DNA of 64,000 nucleotides, from positions 38,128 through 102,127 of the forward strand of contig RKRR01000078.1 in the NCBI GenBank assembly GCA_007571305.1, read 5' to 3'. The notes beneath the pieces were generated by a model. It was not told where the DNA came from. It ran no database searches and worked only from the letters and a program-made list of their open reading frames with translations. This document shows, one piece after another, positions 39,278-50,088 of this stretch. Numbering within the stretch: position 1 is the stretch's first letter; each line of letters begins with the position of its first letter. Made by a program: the position numbers and the translations under genes. Source of the DNA: Candidatus Poribacteria bacterium. Lineage in GTDB: Bacteria; Poribacteria; WGA-4E; WGA-3G.

Positions 39278-40591
39278 ATGTTAGAAAATCTCCAAAATGC
39301 TATTCGTCAAAATACAGCACACACAGATTTACCTGAAGAGGTTTTCATTGAGGCGATAGAGGAGGCACTTCGTGTCGCTGCACGCCGAGTGTACGGTGCT
39401 GAGGCAAATGTTTCTGTTGAGATTAACTTGGAAGCAGGGGATATACGCTGCTATGTCCCGAAAAAAGTGGTCAATATTATGCGTGATTTCTCAACAGAGA
39501 TTCCGATAGAGCAAGCAGTGAAGTTCCAAGAGGACATCGAGGTTGGAGAGATGCTGGATGTCGAAATCAACCCCAACGAGCTTGGACGGATTCCTGCACA
39601 ATTGGCGAAGCAAATCCTTTTCCAAAAGATCAAGCAGGCGGAACGAGAGAAGATTTATCATGAGTTTGAGGGCCGTGAGGGCGAGGTCGTCACGGGTTAT
39701 GTTCAACGTTTTGAACGTGGTGGTATCATCTTAGATCTTGAACAGACGGAAGCGTTCTTACCACCCCGCGAGTTGCCGCGTTCACATAACTATGAACGTG
39801 GTAAACGTTTGCAATGTCTAATTCTGTCCGTAAAGAATGAGATGCGTGGTGCTCCCATTATTGTATCTCGGACGCATCGTGATTTGGTAGCGGTGTTATT
39901 TGAGCACGAAGTTCCTGAGATTTATGAGGGTCAGGTTCAGATTATGGCAGTCGCTCGGGATCCTGGCAATCGAGCGAAGGTGGCGGTCAGAGCGACAGAA
40001 GAGGGTATAGATGCCGTAGGGACATGTGTTGGCGTTAAAGGTATACGTGTCCAGACGATCGTCGGTGAGCTTGATGAAAAGATAGACTTATTGGAATGGA
40101 GTGAGGACCCCAGCATCTTTATTGCGAATGCTCTGGGGGCGCGAGTCAATGTGCGTAGGGTTGAGTTGAATGAGGAAGAACAGAGTGCTCTTGTGATTGT
40201 TCCTGACGATCAACTCTCTTTAGCAATTGGACAGCGGGGTCAGAATGCGCGACTGGCTGCGAAATTGACGGGTTGGAAGGTTGACATAAAAGGTGAGTCT
40301 GAAGCAAGCGTTTCGATGGATGAACTCTTTAAACCAGAAGATTCTGATAATACAGAGGGGCAAACCTCGGACAGTCAAGCAGAAAGTCCTGACCAAAGTC
40401 TGCAAGAACAGGAGACTGTTGATGTGTCGGATTCAACGGAGGCTGAACAAGTCGTTGATTTGGTGGAGGATGTTGAAGTAGACACAGACGCGGATGTTAT
40501 TGCCGCTGAGATGATTGAGACTTCAGGCGAGAAGATCGTGGCGGACACCACTGGCTCTCCTGAGGGTGATGATTTTGATACTGAATCTTAA
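39278..40591 (+). CDS. nusA: Transcription termination/antitermination protein NusA
   Basis: S1 and KH domains, RAKVAVRATEEGIDAVGTCVGVKGIRVQTIVGELDEKIDLLEW; acidic C-terminal tail. Confidence 0.95.
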   Translation: MLENLQNAIRQNTAHTDLPEEVFIEAIEEALRVAARRVYGAEANVSVEINLEAGDIRCYVPKKVVNIMRDFSTEIPIEQAVKFQEDIEVGEMLDVEINPNELGRIPAQLAKQILFQKIKQAEREKIYHEFEGREGEVVTGYVQRFERGGIILDLEQTEAFLPPRELPRSHNYERGKRLQCLILSVKNEMRGAPIIVSRTHRDLVAVLFEHEVPEIYEGQVQIMAVARDPGNRAKVAVRATEEGIDAVGTCVGVKGIRVQTIVGELDEKIDLLEWSEDPSIFIANALGARVNVRRVELNEEEQSALVIVPDDQLSLAIGQRGQNARLAAKLTGWKVDIKGESEASVSMDELFKPEDSDNTEGQTSDSQAESPDQSLQEQETVDVSDSTEAEQVVDLVEDVEVDTDADVIAAEMIETSGEKIVADTTGSPEGDDFDTES

Positions 40592-40597
40592 AAGTAG

Positions 40598-40891
40598 GTG
40601 GAGTCATTGAGAGATGTTATTCGCACTTGTATTGGGTGTCGTGGGAAGTTACCGCAGAAAGCGTTGGTTCGTTTCACACATCAGGGCGGCGGAAAACTGC
40701 ACATAGACTGTTCCAAGAAGTTAGGTGGGCGCGGGGCTTACGTTTGTTCTTCTCAAGACTGCATTCGGAAAGCGTTTAAGTTTCCCAAACGGATTAATTC
40801 TGTATTACGTGTACAACTGGCGAGTGAGAATATAGCACAATTTGAACAGATGCTTCTTCAGAGGACCCAAAAGTCCACGAGCTCAAAATAG
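40598..40891 (+). CDS. ylxR: YlxR family RNA-binding protein
   Basis: RTCIGCRGKLPQKALVRF...GGRGAYVCSSQDCIRKAFK. Confidence 0.9.
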   Translation: MESLRDVIRTCIGCRGKLPQKALVRFTHQGGGKLHIDCSKKLGGRGAYVCSSQDCIRKAFKFPKRINSVLRVQLASENIAQFEQMLLQRTQKSTSSK

Positions 40892-40908
40892 AAAAGGAGT
40901 AAAGTACT

Positions 40909-42951
40909 ATGAATCAAGCCCAACGACCGCGGCGGAGGTCCGCCAAAGGTAGTCAAGAGGAAAGTCAAGTCTCTGGTATGCGGGTTTATGAATTAGCGAA
41001 AGAATGTAACCTAACAAATAAGGAACTTATTGATCTACTTGAGGAGCATGGAGTTCGCGTTAAAAATGGGATGAGTAGACTCGATCCGGACACCGTCGCG
41101 CTTATTGAATCAGAATTGGCTGAGGAACCGGTTGATGAAACCGAGTCTACGTCCGAAGAGGTGGTTGAAAATACTTCGGAGTCAGAAGAAATTAACACCA
41201 ACGGCGGTTTGCGGGTTGAGGAAGGCATAACTGTCGCTGACCTTGCAATATCATTGAAGCTGCAACCTTCAGCGTTGATTATGCGCCTCATGAAGTTACG
41301 GGTGATGGCGAACATAAATCAGCGGCTTGATTATGATACGCTTGTGAGTCTTGGGGAGCACTTGAATTTTGAAGCGGTTCGGGCGAAAACACTTGAAGAA
41401 AAACTATTGGCCGAGATACCGGATGACCCAGAATCTTTACAACCTCGAGCTCCGGTCGTTACAATCATGGGACATGTGGACCATGGCAAAACATCTCTTT
41501 TGGACTCTATTCGTCAATCAAATATCAGTGAATCTGAAGCAGGTAACATAACACAACATATTGGAGCGTATCACGTAAGATTAAAAGGTGGGAGCATCGT
41601 TTTCTTAGATACGCCGGGGCATGCCGCCTTTACCGCGATGCGAGCTCGTGGCGCACAAGTAACCGATATTGTCGTTCTTATTGTCGCAGCTGACGACGGA
41701 GTCATGCCTCAGACAATTGAAGCGATCAGCCACGCAAAAGCCGCGAAGGTTCCGATTGTGGTCGCCATTAACAAAATAGACGTGCCCGGAGCGCGCCCAG
41801 ACTACGTCAAACAACAATTGGCAGAACAGGAACTTCTGCCAGAGGATTGGGGTGGACAAACAATTTGTGTTGAGACTTCGGCTATAGATGGAACGGGGAT
41901 TGATTTTTTGCTTGAAATGCTCCTGTTGGAATCCGCTCTGCTTGAACTCAAGGCGAACCCAAATAAGCCAGCACGTGGTGTTGTTATTGAAGCAGAGGTT
42001 GACAAAGGGCGAGGTGCGATCGCAACCGTTCTCGTCCAATCTGGAACGTTGAGGGTTGGTGATGTTTTTGTTTCAGGTAGGTACTCCGGGAGAGTTAGAG
42101 CAATAATGGACGATTTCGGGAAACGGATGAAGGAATCTGGACCTTCATGCCCCGTTGAGGTGCTCGGTTTTACCGGCGTACCAGAGGCAGGCGACAGATT
42201 CTATGTCGTTCAGTCTGATAAGGACGCACGTGCTATCAGTGAAACCCGTCAAGACCAGTATCGCAATGAAAAACTCAGGGCAAATAGCCACGTCAGTTTG
42301 GATAACCTGTTCCAACAAATTCGGGAAGGCGAGATCAAAGAATTGAACGTTGTTCTTAAAGTGGATGTACAGGGTTCTGTCCAAGCCGTCGCTTCATCAC
42401 TGCTCGAGTTGAGTACCGATGAGGTTAAGATCAATATTATTCATCAAGCGGTCGGAGGGATTACCGAGACCGATATTTTGCTCGCCTCTGCTTCTGATGC
42501 AATTGTCGTCGGCTTCAACGTGCATCCTACGACGGAGGCGGTACAGGCTATAGAGATGGAGGGGATTGATGTTCGGACTTACAACGTCATCTATAATCTC
42601 ATCTCCTATATCCGTTCGGCTATGGAAGGCTTGCTTGATCCTGAAGTACGAGAAGTCGTTATCGGGCGTGCTGAGGTCCGTGAATTATTTAAAGTGCCGC
42701 GCCTCGGTTTGGTTGCCGGTAGTTACGTCAATTGGGGGCGAATTTCCTTCAATCAACCGCTCCGTATCCTTCGCGACAATCGATTGATCCACGAAGGTAA
42801 AGTCAATTCGCTCCGCCGGTTCAAGGATAATGTCAATGAGGTGCAAGCGAACTACGAATGTGGGATAGGAATTGAGACGTTCGATGATTTGAAGGTTGGT
42901 GATGTCCTTGAATGTTATGTCTACGAACAGATAGCGCGCTCACTTTCGTAA
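40909..42951 (+). CDS. infB: Translation initiation factor IF-2
   Basis: [21 protein letters not shown]...[19 protein letters not shown]...[13 protein letters not shown]. Confidence 0.97.
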   Translation: MNQAQRPRRRSAKGSQEESQVSGMRVYELAKECNLTNKELIDLLEEHGVRVKNGMSRLDPDTVALIESELAEEPVDETESTSEEVVENTSESEEINTNGGLRVEEGITVADLAISLKLQPSALIMRLMKLRVMANINQRLDYDTLVSLGEHLNFEAVRAKTLEEKLLAEIPDDPESLQPRAPVVTIMGHVDHGKTSLLDSIRQSNISESEAGNITQHIGAYHVRLKGGSIVFLDTPGHAAFTAMRARGAQVTDIVVLIVAADDGVMPQTIEAISHAKAAKVPIVVAINKIDVPGARPDYVKQQLAEQELLPEDWGGQTICVETSAIDGTGIDFLLEMLLLESALLELKANPNKPARGVVIEAEVDKGRGAIATVLVQSGTLRVGDVFVSGRYSGRVRAIMDDFGKRMKESGPSCPVEVLGFTGVPEAGDRFYVVQSDKDARAISETRQDQYRNEKLRANSHVSLDNLFQQIREGEIKELNVVLKVDVQGSVQAVASSLLELSTDEVKINIIHQAVGGITETDILLASASDAIVVGFNVHPTTEAVQAIEMEGIDVRTYNVIYNLISYIRSAMEGLLDPEVREVVIGRAEVRELFKVPRLGLVAGSYVNWGRISFNQPLRILRDNRLIHEGKVNSLRRFKDNVNEVQANYECGIGIETFDDLKVGDVLECYVYEQIARSLS

Positions 42952-43036
42952 CTTGGTTCTGTTCGTATGGTAACGTCCTTATCATCAGGGATGCGGTTGT
43001 CAATCGCACCCACAATTGATTGACATTGGCACTTTC

Positions 43037-43321
43037 ATGCACATCGGTGTTTGTAAAATCCGTCTACGAATTCCGGAGAGTCATTCGCTGAAAGCGAAAC
43101 GCCGGGTTATCAAAAGCCTCATCGCGAGACTCAAAAACCGCTTCAACGTCGCTGTTGCTGAAGTTGAAGCATTGGAGGCGCATCAGTTCGCCATATTAGC
43201 TGCAGTTTCAGTTTCCAATGATGTCGTACATCTGAATAAGATTATCTCACATCTCATCGCTTTCGTGGAGGCGAATGTAGATGCTGAATTAGTGGATTAC
43301 GAAACGGAATTTTTCTTTTAA
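43037..43321 (+). CDS. ylxP: DUF503/YlxP family protein
   Basis: MHIGVCKIRLRIPESHSLKAKRRVIKSLIARLKNRFNVAVAEVEALEAHQFAILAAVSVSND. Confidence 0.88.
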   Translation: MHIGVCKIRLRIPESHSLKAKRRVIKSLIARLKNRFNVAVAEVEALEAHQFAILAAVSVSNDVVHLNKIISHLIAFVEANVDAELVDYETEFFF

Positions 43322-43364
43322 TAAAGATCGCAAGCCAAAACTTGCTGCAAGGGATAGGATTGAC

Positions 43365-43724
43365 ATGGTAGATAATAGAAGACAAGATCGGGTGGGAGCT
43401 CTCATTCAGCGAGAATTAAGCGAGATTATCCAACGTTCTGTAAAGGATCCGCGCGTCGCGTTTTGTACTATCACACAGGCATCTGTGTCCCCGGATATAA
43501 AATATGTGGATGTGAAAGTGAGCGTTATCGGCGACGAGGAGCAAAAAAGCAAAACGCTTGCAGGCCTCAAGAGTGCAGCGGGGTTCCTGAGGCGCGAGAT
43601 CGGGAATCGCCTGACGCTTCGCTATTCGCCGGAACTTCGGTTCACTATAGATGAATCTGCTGATTATCTCTTCAAAATAGATGGGCTCCTCAAGTCTGTG
43701 GAGACCGACGACGAAACGACATAA
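43365..43724 (+). CDS. rbfA: Ribosome-binding factor A
   Basis: RVGALIQRELSEIIQRSVKDPRVAFCTITQASVSPDIKYVDVKVSV. Confidence 0.93.
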   Translation: MVDNRRQDRVGALIQRELSEIIQRSVKDPRVAFCTITQASVSPDIKYVDVKVSVIGDEEQKSKTLAGLKSAAGFLRREIGNRLTLRYSPELRFTIDESADYLFKIDGLLKSVETDDETT

Positions 43725-43744
43725 GACCACGCAGCGGACACTTC

Positions 43745-44776
43745 ATGAACACCCCACAGATGGCTCATACGCAAAACTACACCGCACTCCTTACCTTATT
43801 TGAACAATACCATGACTTTGCCCTTTCAACGCATATTCATCCTGATGGTGATGCAATCGGTTCCGAGTTAGGGCTTTACCTCTTTCTCACAAAACTCGGG
43901 AAATCTGTTAAAATATTTAACACGGATATAGTACCCCCTAACTATCGGTTTCTCCCATTTTGGGAGAGTATTGAGAGTGTGGATTCCGTAGGGCGGTATC
44001 GTCCAGAGGTGTTGATTGTTTTAGACGCAAGTACGCTGGAGCGAATTGGAAAAAGACTTTCCAACACCTTGCATCCTATACATAGCCTCGTTAATATTGA
44101 CCACCACGCCACTGCAGAGGCATTTGGCGATATCAACCTCATTGTTCCTACTGCCTCTTCCACCTCAGAGATTGTCTACAAACTCATTAAACACCATCAA
44201 TCCCCAATATGCGAAGCGTGTGCCCTTTGTCTCTATACGGGACTGATGTTCGATACCGGCTGTTTTCGACATAGTAATACCACAGCCGAGACACATCGAA
44301 TCGCTGCAGAATTAATTGAGATTGCAGGGATCACGCCAGACGAAGTCTATCGGAATGTCTATGAACACGTTCCTGTTGCGAAAATACATCTGTTGAGTGA
44401 AGTCCTCAGCACATTGCAAACAACAGATGATGGAAAGATAGCATCGGTCTACGCGACACAAGCGATGTTTCACAAAACCGGAACGACTGCTGATGCTGTG
44501 GAAGGGGTTGTCAATCAGATTCAAGCAATAGCGGGCGTCGAAGTGGCACTCTGTGCGTCTGAGATGACAGATCAAAGTACAAAAGTGAGTCTGAGGAGCC
44601 AAGGGGATGTTGACGTTAGTCAGCTTGCCGCAGAGTTTCAAGGGGGAGGACATGCTCGCGCCGCTGGATGTCGGATTGCCATGCCTTATCCATTAGCCAT
44701 TGCTGCCCTTATTCAAGCTTCACTCCGCTATATTGATCCGAATCACATGGGATATGGTGATTGCCAGAAGGATTGA
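43745..44776 (+). CDS. DHH/DHHA1 phosphoesterase, NrnA-like
   Basis: FALSTHIHPDGDAIGSELGLYLFL...NIDHHATAEAFGDINLI...GGGHARAAGCRIAM. Confidence 0.92.
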   Translation: MNTPQMAHTQNYTALLTLFEQYHDFALSTHIHPDGDAIGSELGLYLFLTKLGKSVKIFNTDIVPPNYRFLPFWESIESVDSVGRYRPEVLIVLDASTLERIGKRLSNTLHPIHSLVNIDHHATAEAFGDINLIVPTASSTSEIVYKLIKHHQSPICEACALCLYTGLMFDTGCFRHSNTTAETHRIAAELIEIAGITPDEVYRNVYEHVPVAKIHLLSEVLSTLQTTDDGKIASVYATQAMFHKTGTTADAVEGVVNQIQAIAGVEVALCASEMTDQSTKVSLRSQGDVDVSQLAAEFQGGGHARAAGCRIAMPYPLAIAALIQASLRYIDPNHMGYGDCQKD

Positions 44777-45753
44777 CGAACGTGGAAAATGCCGGTAGTG
44801 GAAGCGACCTACAGGTCGCAACCACGTCTTGTAGTTTAAACGACATCGTTGAATTTAATAGGGAGACTGCTGTCACTTTTGGTGTGTTTGATGGTATCCA
44901 TCTTGGACACCAAGCGGTTATTAAGACACTTCTGAAACGCGCTGCACACGAAAATTTGATGAGTGTATTGGTCGGTTTTTACCCACATCCACTTGCCTTC
45001 CTTGCCCCAGAACGATGTCCATCTCTCCTAACACCCTTTTCCAAGCGCCTCGAAATACTTCAACAATTTGGCATTGATGAAATTGTCATGCTCAGTTTTG
45101 ACGCACAGATTGCCTCAATGTCTCCTGAATCCTTTGTAGAATGTGTGCTCTTAGAGAAATGTCGGGCGAGGCACGTCGTTGTGGGGTATGCTTGCCAATT
45201 TGGCAAAGACCGGGCCGGGAACGCAGAGCGACTGGTGGAACTTAGCCAAGGGTATCCATTTGATGTTTCTATTGTTCCCCCTACGGAGGTGGATGGTGTC
45301 TCAGTCCATAGCACGCGTATCCGAGAAGCACTTGCACAAGGCGATCTTGAACGGAGTTCACAGTTGTTGGGGCGTTCCTATTCCTTGATCGGTAATGTCG
45401 TTCATGGCGATGGTCGTGGCAGGCAAATTGGGTTTCCTACCGCGAATATAGAAACCCAGGATCAAGTCTACCCGCCTAATGGTGTTTATGCGATCCGGGC
45501 AAAGTTAGAGGAACGATGGTTAGATGGGGTATTGAACATCGGAATACGCCCTACGTTTCACGGTGTGAGTATTCAGGTGGAGGGGCACTTCTTCAATTTT
45601 AACGAAATAATCTACGGTAAACCGATAGAAATATTCTTTGTAGAGAAGATTAGAAGTGAACGGAAATTCCCAAATCCTGAATTTCTGATTCAACAGATAC
45701 AACGCGATATCGCAGCCGCGACAGAGATTCTCGCATCGTCTACCTCCTTGTAG
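44761..45753 (+). CDS. ribF: Bifunctional riboflavin kinase/FAD synthetase
   Basis: AVTFGVFDGIHLGHQAVIKTLLKRA...HSTRIREALAQGDLERSSQLLGRSYSLIGNVVHGDGRGRQIGFPTANI. Confidence 0.95.
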   Translation: MPEGLTNVENAGSGSDLQVATTSCSLNDIVEFNRETAVTFGVFDGIHLGHQAVIKTLLKRAAHENLMSVLVGFYPHPLAFLAPERCPSLLTPFSKRLEILQQFGIDEIVMLSFDAQIASMSPESFVECVLLEKCRARHVVVGYACQFGKDRAGNAERLVELSQGYPFDVSIVPPTEVDGVSVHSTRIREALAQGDLERSSQLLGRSYSLIGNVVHGDGRGRQIGFPTANIETQDQVYPPNGVYAIRAKLEERWLDGVLNIGIRPTFHGVSIQVEGHFFNFNEIIYGKPIEIFFVEKIRSERKFPNPEFLIQQIQRDIAAATEILASSTSL

Positions 45754-45940
45754 ATGATACCGCCTTAAAGTTAGGTGCTGCCGTGAGGTTGTGAGTTTAA
45801 TTTGAAATTTGGGTTGATTTGTGATATTATATATGTATCAAATACAGATAGAAGAGATCGCACTCCCGATTACGATTGAGTTTTTATTCCATATATATTT
45901 TACGAAAGTGAGTTGTTCGACCAGAAGGAGGTGAACGCAA

Positions 45941-46231
45941 TTGGCAATCGATGCAGCAGAGAAGAAGAAATTGATCCAACAGTACCAGATACACCAACAA
46001 GACACTGGTTCCCCGGAGACTCAAGTGGCAATTTTGAATGCGCGTATTCAACAGTTAACTGAACATTTTCAGACACACCGGAAGGACTATCATTCGCGCC
46101 ATGGACTTTTCCGATTGGTTGGCAAGCAGCGCCGCTTGTTGCGGTATGTTTATAAGAAAGACGCAGCGCGCTATTACCGTTTAATTGATGATCTCGGAAT
46201 TCGTGACACCATCGGATCGAGGAGAAGTTAG
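45941..46231 (+). CDS. rpsO: 30S ribosomal protein S15 (TTG start)
   Basis: IQQYQIHQQDTGSPETQVAILNARIQQLTEHFQTHRKDYHSRHGLFRLVGKQRRLLRYV. Confidence 0.96.
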   Translation: MAIDAAEKKKLIQQYQIHQQDTGSPETQVAILNARIQQLTEHFQTHRKDYHSRHGLFRLVGKQRRLLRYVYKKDAARYYRLIDDLGIRDTIGSRRS

Positions 46232-46470
46232 TTTTTATATCAACGCCGGACGAGTTTATCGTATCGGTGTTAAGCGGGAAACGAATAAGTCTTACCTTGT
46301 GATAAATGCCATGAGAATTGTCCGAGTGGCATTATCTGATGTTTTAAAGACTGTATGTATTGTTCTCAAATCGACAAAACTTTTTTCGGTGATGACTATT
46401 CTTAACCGCTTTTTTATGTTTCTACTTGGTAGCACGAGGAAATAGATAGGAAATACAGGAGTATTATATA

Positions 46471-48798
46471 GTGAAAGTTGAAATGCAACTTGGGAGCGAG
46501 AAGTTATCAATTGAAACCGGAAAAGTTGCGAAACAGGCAGATGGTGCCGTTTGGGTGCAATACGGTGGAACGGTTGTTTTAGTCACGGTGGTAGCCGATG
46601 ATGTTGAACAAGATCTCGATTTCTTTCCTTTAACAGTAGATTACCGTGAAAGGGCATACGCCGCTGGACGAATACCAACAGTTTATGGTAGGCGCGAGCC
46701 CCGTCCCGGGACATCAGAACAGTTGGTAGCTCGTTTAATTGACCATTGCATCCGCCCTCTCTTTCCAAAAGACTTTAAGGCTGAGGTGCAAATTTTATGT
46801 AACGTGTTTTCATCGGATGGTATCCATCCTGCGGATGTGCCTGCCCTTATTGGGACTTCAGCAGCATTGTCTATTTCTGATGTCCCCTTTGATGGACCTG
46901 TCGCTGCTGTCACCGTTGGAAAAGTTAAAGACAGATTAATCATCAATCCTACTTACGAGGAATTACATGCCTCAAGTATGGAATTGTTCGTAGGTGGCAA
47001 GGCTGACGCTGTTATGTCTGTTGAAGGCAATGGGCATGAAATTCCTGAAGATGAAGTCATTGACACAATTATCACCGCCCACGAGCAGATACAAGAGATC
47101 ATCAAACTTCAAGAAGGGTTGGCTGCTGGTTGCAGTAACACAAAACGCGACTATACCTCTAAAAATATCGGGTCTGACCTCAGTAGCCGTGTCCGGCATC
47201 TCGCTACTTCCCGTATTCGAGAGTCCATCGGGATAGCAGACAAGAAGGTACGGGAGGATTATCTCGAGCAGGTGCAGGAAGAGGTGCTCTCAGAAGTTCT
47301 TGAGGATACCCTTGAAGAAGTCGATCCCGATGCAACAAAAGATACCATTTCTATCTTAAGTGACATCGAAAAAGAAGAGATGCGTGAGGCAATTCTCACA
47401 CAGGGAAAACGTGTTGATGGTCGAGGTGTAACCGACATTCGCCCGATCTCAGGAGAAGTTGCATTACTCCCGCACACCCACGGCTCTGCTCTGTTTAGCA
47501 GAGGGCAAACACAGGCACTCTGTGTAACGACGCTCGGTACATCCGGAGATGAAGATGTCCGGCGGGGACTTGATGGCGAAGCAAGACGTTCCTTCTTTTT
47601 GCATTATAACTTCCCACCTTTCAGTACCGGTGAAGTCAAACGTATGATGGGACCCGGTCGCCGCGAAATCGGGCACGGGGCACTCGCGCAAAAGGCACTT
47701 GAACCGGTTATTCCCGATAGAGAAGAATTTCATTATACCATTCGGGTCGTCTCCGAGATTTTGGAGTCTAATGCCTCATCTTCAATGGCAAGTGTCTGCG
47801 GCGCAACACTTGCACTCTTAGATGCGGGTGTGCCACTTAAAAGACCCGTCGCTGGGATCGGGGTCGGTCTTATCAAGGAAGGTGAACAGGAAGCCATTCT
47901 TACTGATATGCTTGGAACCGAGGATTTTCTCGGTGATATGGACTTTAAAATAGCAGGAACCAGTGAAGGTGTCACGGCTATACAAATGGACATCAAGATT
48001 GCCGGTGTTACACCTGAATTGATGCGTCGGGCAATTCATCAGGCAAGAGAGGCACGTCTATCGGTCATAGAACAGATGAACGCTGTCATAGCCGAACCGC
48101 GTGCGGAATTATCACCCTACGCGCCTCGAATTTACTCCCTCCAGATTGCACAGCAGAAAATCAAAGACCTTATCGGTCCGCGGGGTAAAACTGTGCAGGG
48201 TATCCAAGAAGAGACAAACACAACCATCAATATCGAAGATAGTGGAACTGTTGAGATTGCCGCGACAAGCGCAGAAGATGTGAAACGCGCAGAGGAGCAA
48301 ATTCGGGCAATCACTGCTATGCCTGAGATTGGCAAGGAGTACACGGGTAAGGTGGTCCGGACAGCACCTTTTGGTGCGTTTGTCGAGATCCTGCCGGGTA
48401 AGGATGGGCTTGTCCATATTTCACAAATGGGGGCTGGGTATGTCCGCCGCGCCGAGGATGTTATGCAGGTTGGTGACGAAGTTACCGTCCGCATTCTTAC
48501 TATTGATGAGCAGGATCGCGTAGATCTTACACTTGTTGCCGCAGGAGGCGTGCCTGTTGAAGAACTGAATATTGAATCAAGTGAGGATCGCGAATTCTCA
48601 TCCGATTGGAGCCCTCCCAGAGAATCCCGGGACTCCCGTCGCTCTAGCTACCGTGATAATCGAGATTCTCGTGGCTACCGTGATAGGCGTTCTAATGACA
48701 CACGCGAGCGACGTGGAAATCGATATAACTCACGAGATGATTCTCGCGACTTCCGTAATCAACGCTCACCGCGCATTCCCAAAGGACGTTCTCGATAG
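46471..48798 (+). CDS. pnp: Polyribonucleotide nucleotidyltransferase (GTG start) with R/S/D-rich tail
   Basis: RNase PH repeats, KH (LIGPRGKTVQGIQEETNTTINIEDSG) and S1 (GKVVRTAPFGAFVEILPGKDGLVHISQ). Confidence 0.97.
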   Translation: MKVEMQLGSEKLSIETGKVAKQADGAVWVQYGGTVVLVTVVADDVEQDLDFFPLTVDYRERAYAAGRIPTVYGRREPRPGTSEQLVARLIDHCIRPLFPKDFKAEVQILCNVFSSDGIHPADVPALIGTSAALSISDVPFDGPVAAVTVGKVKDRLIINPTYEELHASSMELFVGGKADAVMSVEGNGHEIPEDEVIDTIITAHEQIQEIIKLQEGLAAGCSNTKRDYTSKNIGSDLSSRVRHLATSRIRESIGIADKKVREDYLEQVQEEVLSEVLEDTLEEVDPDATKDTISILSDIEKEEMREAILTQGKRVDGRGVTDIRPISGEVALLPHTHGSALFSRGQTQALCVTTLGTSGDEDVRRGLDGEARRSFFLHYNFPPFSTGEVKRMMGPGRREIGHGALAQKALEPVIPDREEFHYTIRVVSEILESNASSSMASVCGATLALLDAGVPLKRPVAGIGVGLIKEGEQEAILTDMLGTEDFLGDMDFKIAGTSEGVTAIQMDIKIAGVTPELMRRAIHQAREARLSVIEQMNAVIAEPRAELSPYAPRIYSLQIAQQKIKDLIGPRGKTVQGIQEETNTTINIEDSGTVEIAATSAEDVKRAEEQIRAITAMPEIGKEYTGKVVRTAPFGAFVEILPGKDGLVHISQMGAGYVRRAEDVMQVGDEVTVRILTIDEQDRVDLTLVAAGGVPVEELNIESSEDREFSSDWSPPRESRDSRRSSYRDNRDSRGYRDRRSNDTRERRGNRYNSRDDSRDFRNQRSPRIPKGRSR

Positions 48799-48837
48799 AC
48801 GGAACGCGTTGTAACAACCAATTTTCATAGAGCACAG

Positions 48838-48870
48838 AATAGGGTGAAGGGTGATTCCTTTACCCTATTT
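48838..48870 (+). terminator. Candidate intrinsic terminator after pnp
   Basis: aatagggtgaaggg..cctttaccctattt inverted repeat. Confidence 0.55.
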
Positions 48871-49056
48871 CTATGTTGAAGCCTCGAATACCACTGACTT
48901 TAGGCACTTGAACTTATAGACAGAGGAAATTTAAAATTTGGCATGTTCCCTGTACTTGTGCTATAATATGAATGTCGTACAGTTATCCCATCTTTAGGCA
49001 AGGACGATACATTCGCCAGATGAAGTAAAACACACCACTGAAATGAGGGCAAACCC

Positions 49057-49317
49057 ATGAAAGCACGACGTAACCTAACAAAACATGCCTTTGATAAAGG
49101 AGATTTGCTCGATCAAAAATGGCTCACCTATTTTTTAACCGTTGTTCTCATACTCCTTGTTCTTGTCTTTGTTGTTCTATTATCGCCTACCTATAAGCGG
49201 TATGTTGTTGATACTGTTAAATCTGTGTTTTATGGTGGAAAGCAGAAAGCACCGAAACCGAAAGCGGCTCCAGTCAACTTTCAGCCACCTGCACTCACGA
49301 AGGGTCTCATATTTTAA
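49057..49317 (+). CDS. Small single-TM protein of unknown function
   Basis: One TM (YFLTVVLILLVLVFVVLL), basic/proline-rich C-terminus; plausible start region. Confidence 0.5.
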   Translation: MKARRNLTKHAFDKGDLLDQKWLTYFLTVVLILLVLVFVVLLSPTYKRYVVDTVKSVFYGGKQKAPKPKAAPVNFQPPALTKGLIF

Positions 49318-49475
49318 CCCAAGTTGCGAGTTCTGTAGCATCACCTGTTAGGTTGTGCCTCTTCGCACGCAGGAGACTGACGGTCTCCTACGCTACGAGA
49401 GACTGCGGATTCTGAGCGTTTTTCACTGAAAATAGCAGATGCCTCTCTGAAATTGTGTCCGTAGCAACGTGGGTT
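49315..49475. repeat. MITE-like element, TIR type 1, interior variant B
   Basis: taacccaagttgc ... gcaacgtgggtta; internal hairpin aggagactgacggtctcct and core gtagcatcacctgttaggttgtgc. Confidence 0.87.
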
Positions 49476-49572
49476 ATTTTACGGAACAGACAAAAACGTG
49501 AGGATTAGGAGGCACGAGGCTAACTTTAGGACACCCATCTGTCCTTTCTATCGACGAAACTCGGGGGAAAGA

Positions 49573-50088
49573 ATGTCTAAAACGTTTTTCATTTTCGTGC
49601 TACCGATTTGGTTGAGTTTAATCTCTGGGTGCGGTTATGTTTCTAAATCAGAGTATTTGGAACACATCTCAACTATTCGTATCGCACCGATTGAAATTCT
49701 GGATGCAGATTTTGCTTATAATAACGCTGCCCAACGTCCGAATGATGAAGTCATCCACGAGAAGCTAACCCAACGTTTCAACCGTAAATGGCGAGATGGA
49801 AACGATGCCGAATTCACGATGCGGATACAAGATTACCATGTGAAGGAACACGGCTTCGGACCTAACGGTGAAGTTGAACTGGTGCGGATGACGCTTCAGA
49901 TAGAGTATCAATTTATAGATAGGATCCGGGGTCAAATTATTGAGGAAAGTGATAACTATCTCCAAGTCCACGATTTCTATATTGTCCCCAATCGGGCTGA
50001 ACCAATGGAAAGTCCTGAACAAGCTCGAGGCCTTATTGTAGAGGAGTTGATCGAAGACCTTTACAACCAACTCGCTGAGCAGTGGTAG
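49573..50088 (+). CDS. LptE-like outer-membrane LPS-assembly lipoprotein
   Basis: Lipobox LISGCGY...LEHISTIRIAPI and overall size fit the LptE family. Confidence 0.6.
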   Translation: MSKTFFIFVLPIWLSLISGCGYVSKSEYLEHISTIRIAPIEILDADFAYNNAAQRPNDEVIHEKLTQRFNRKWRDGNDAEFTMRIQDYHVKEHGFGPNGEVELVRMTLQIEYQFIDRIRGQIIEESDNYLQVHDFYIVPNRAEPMESPEQARGLIVEELIEDLYNQLAEQW

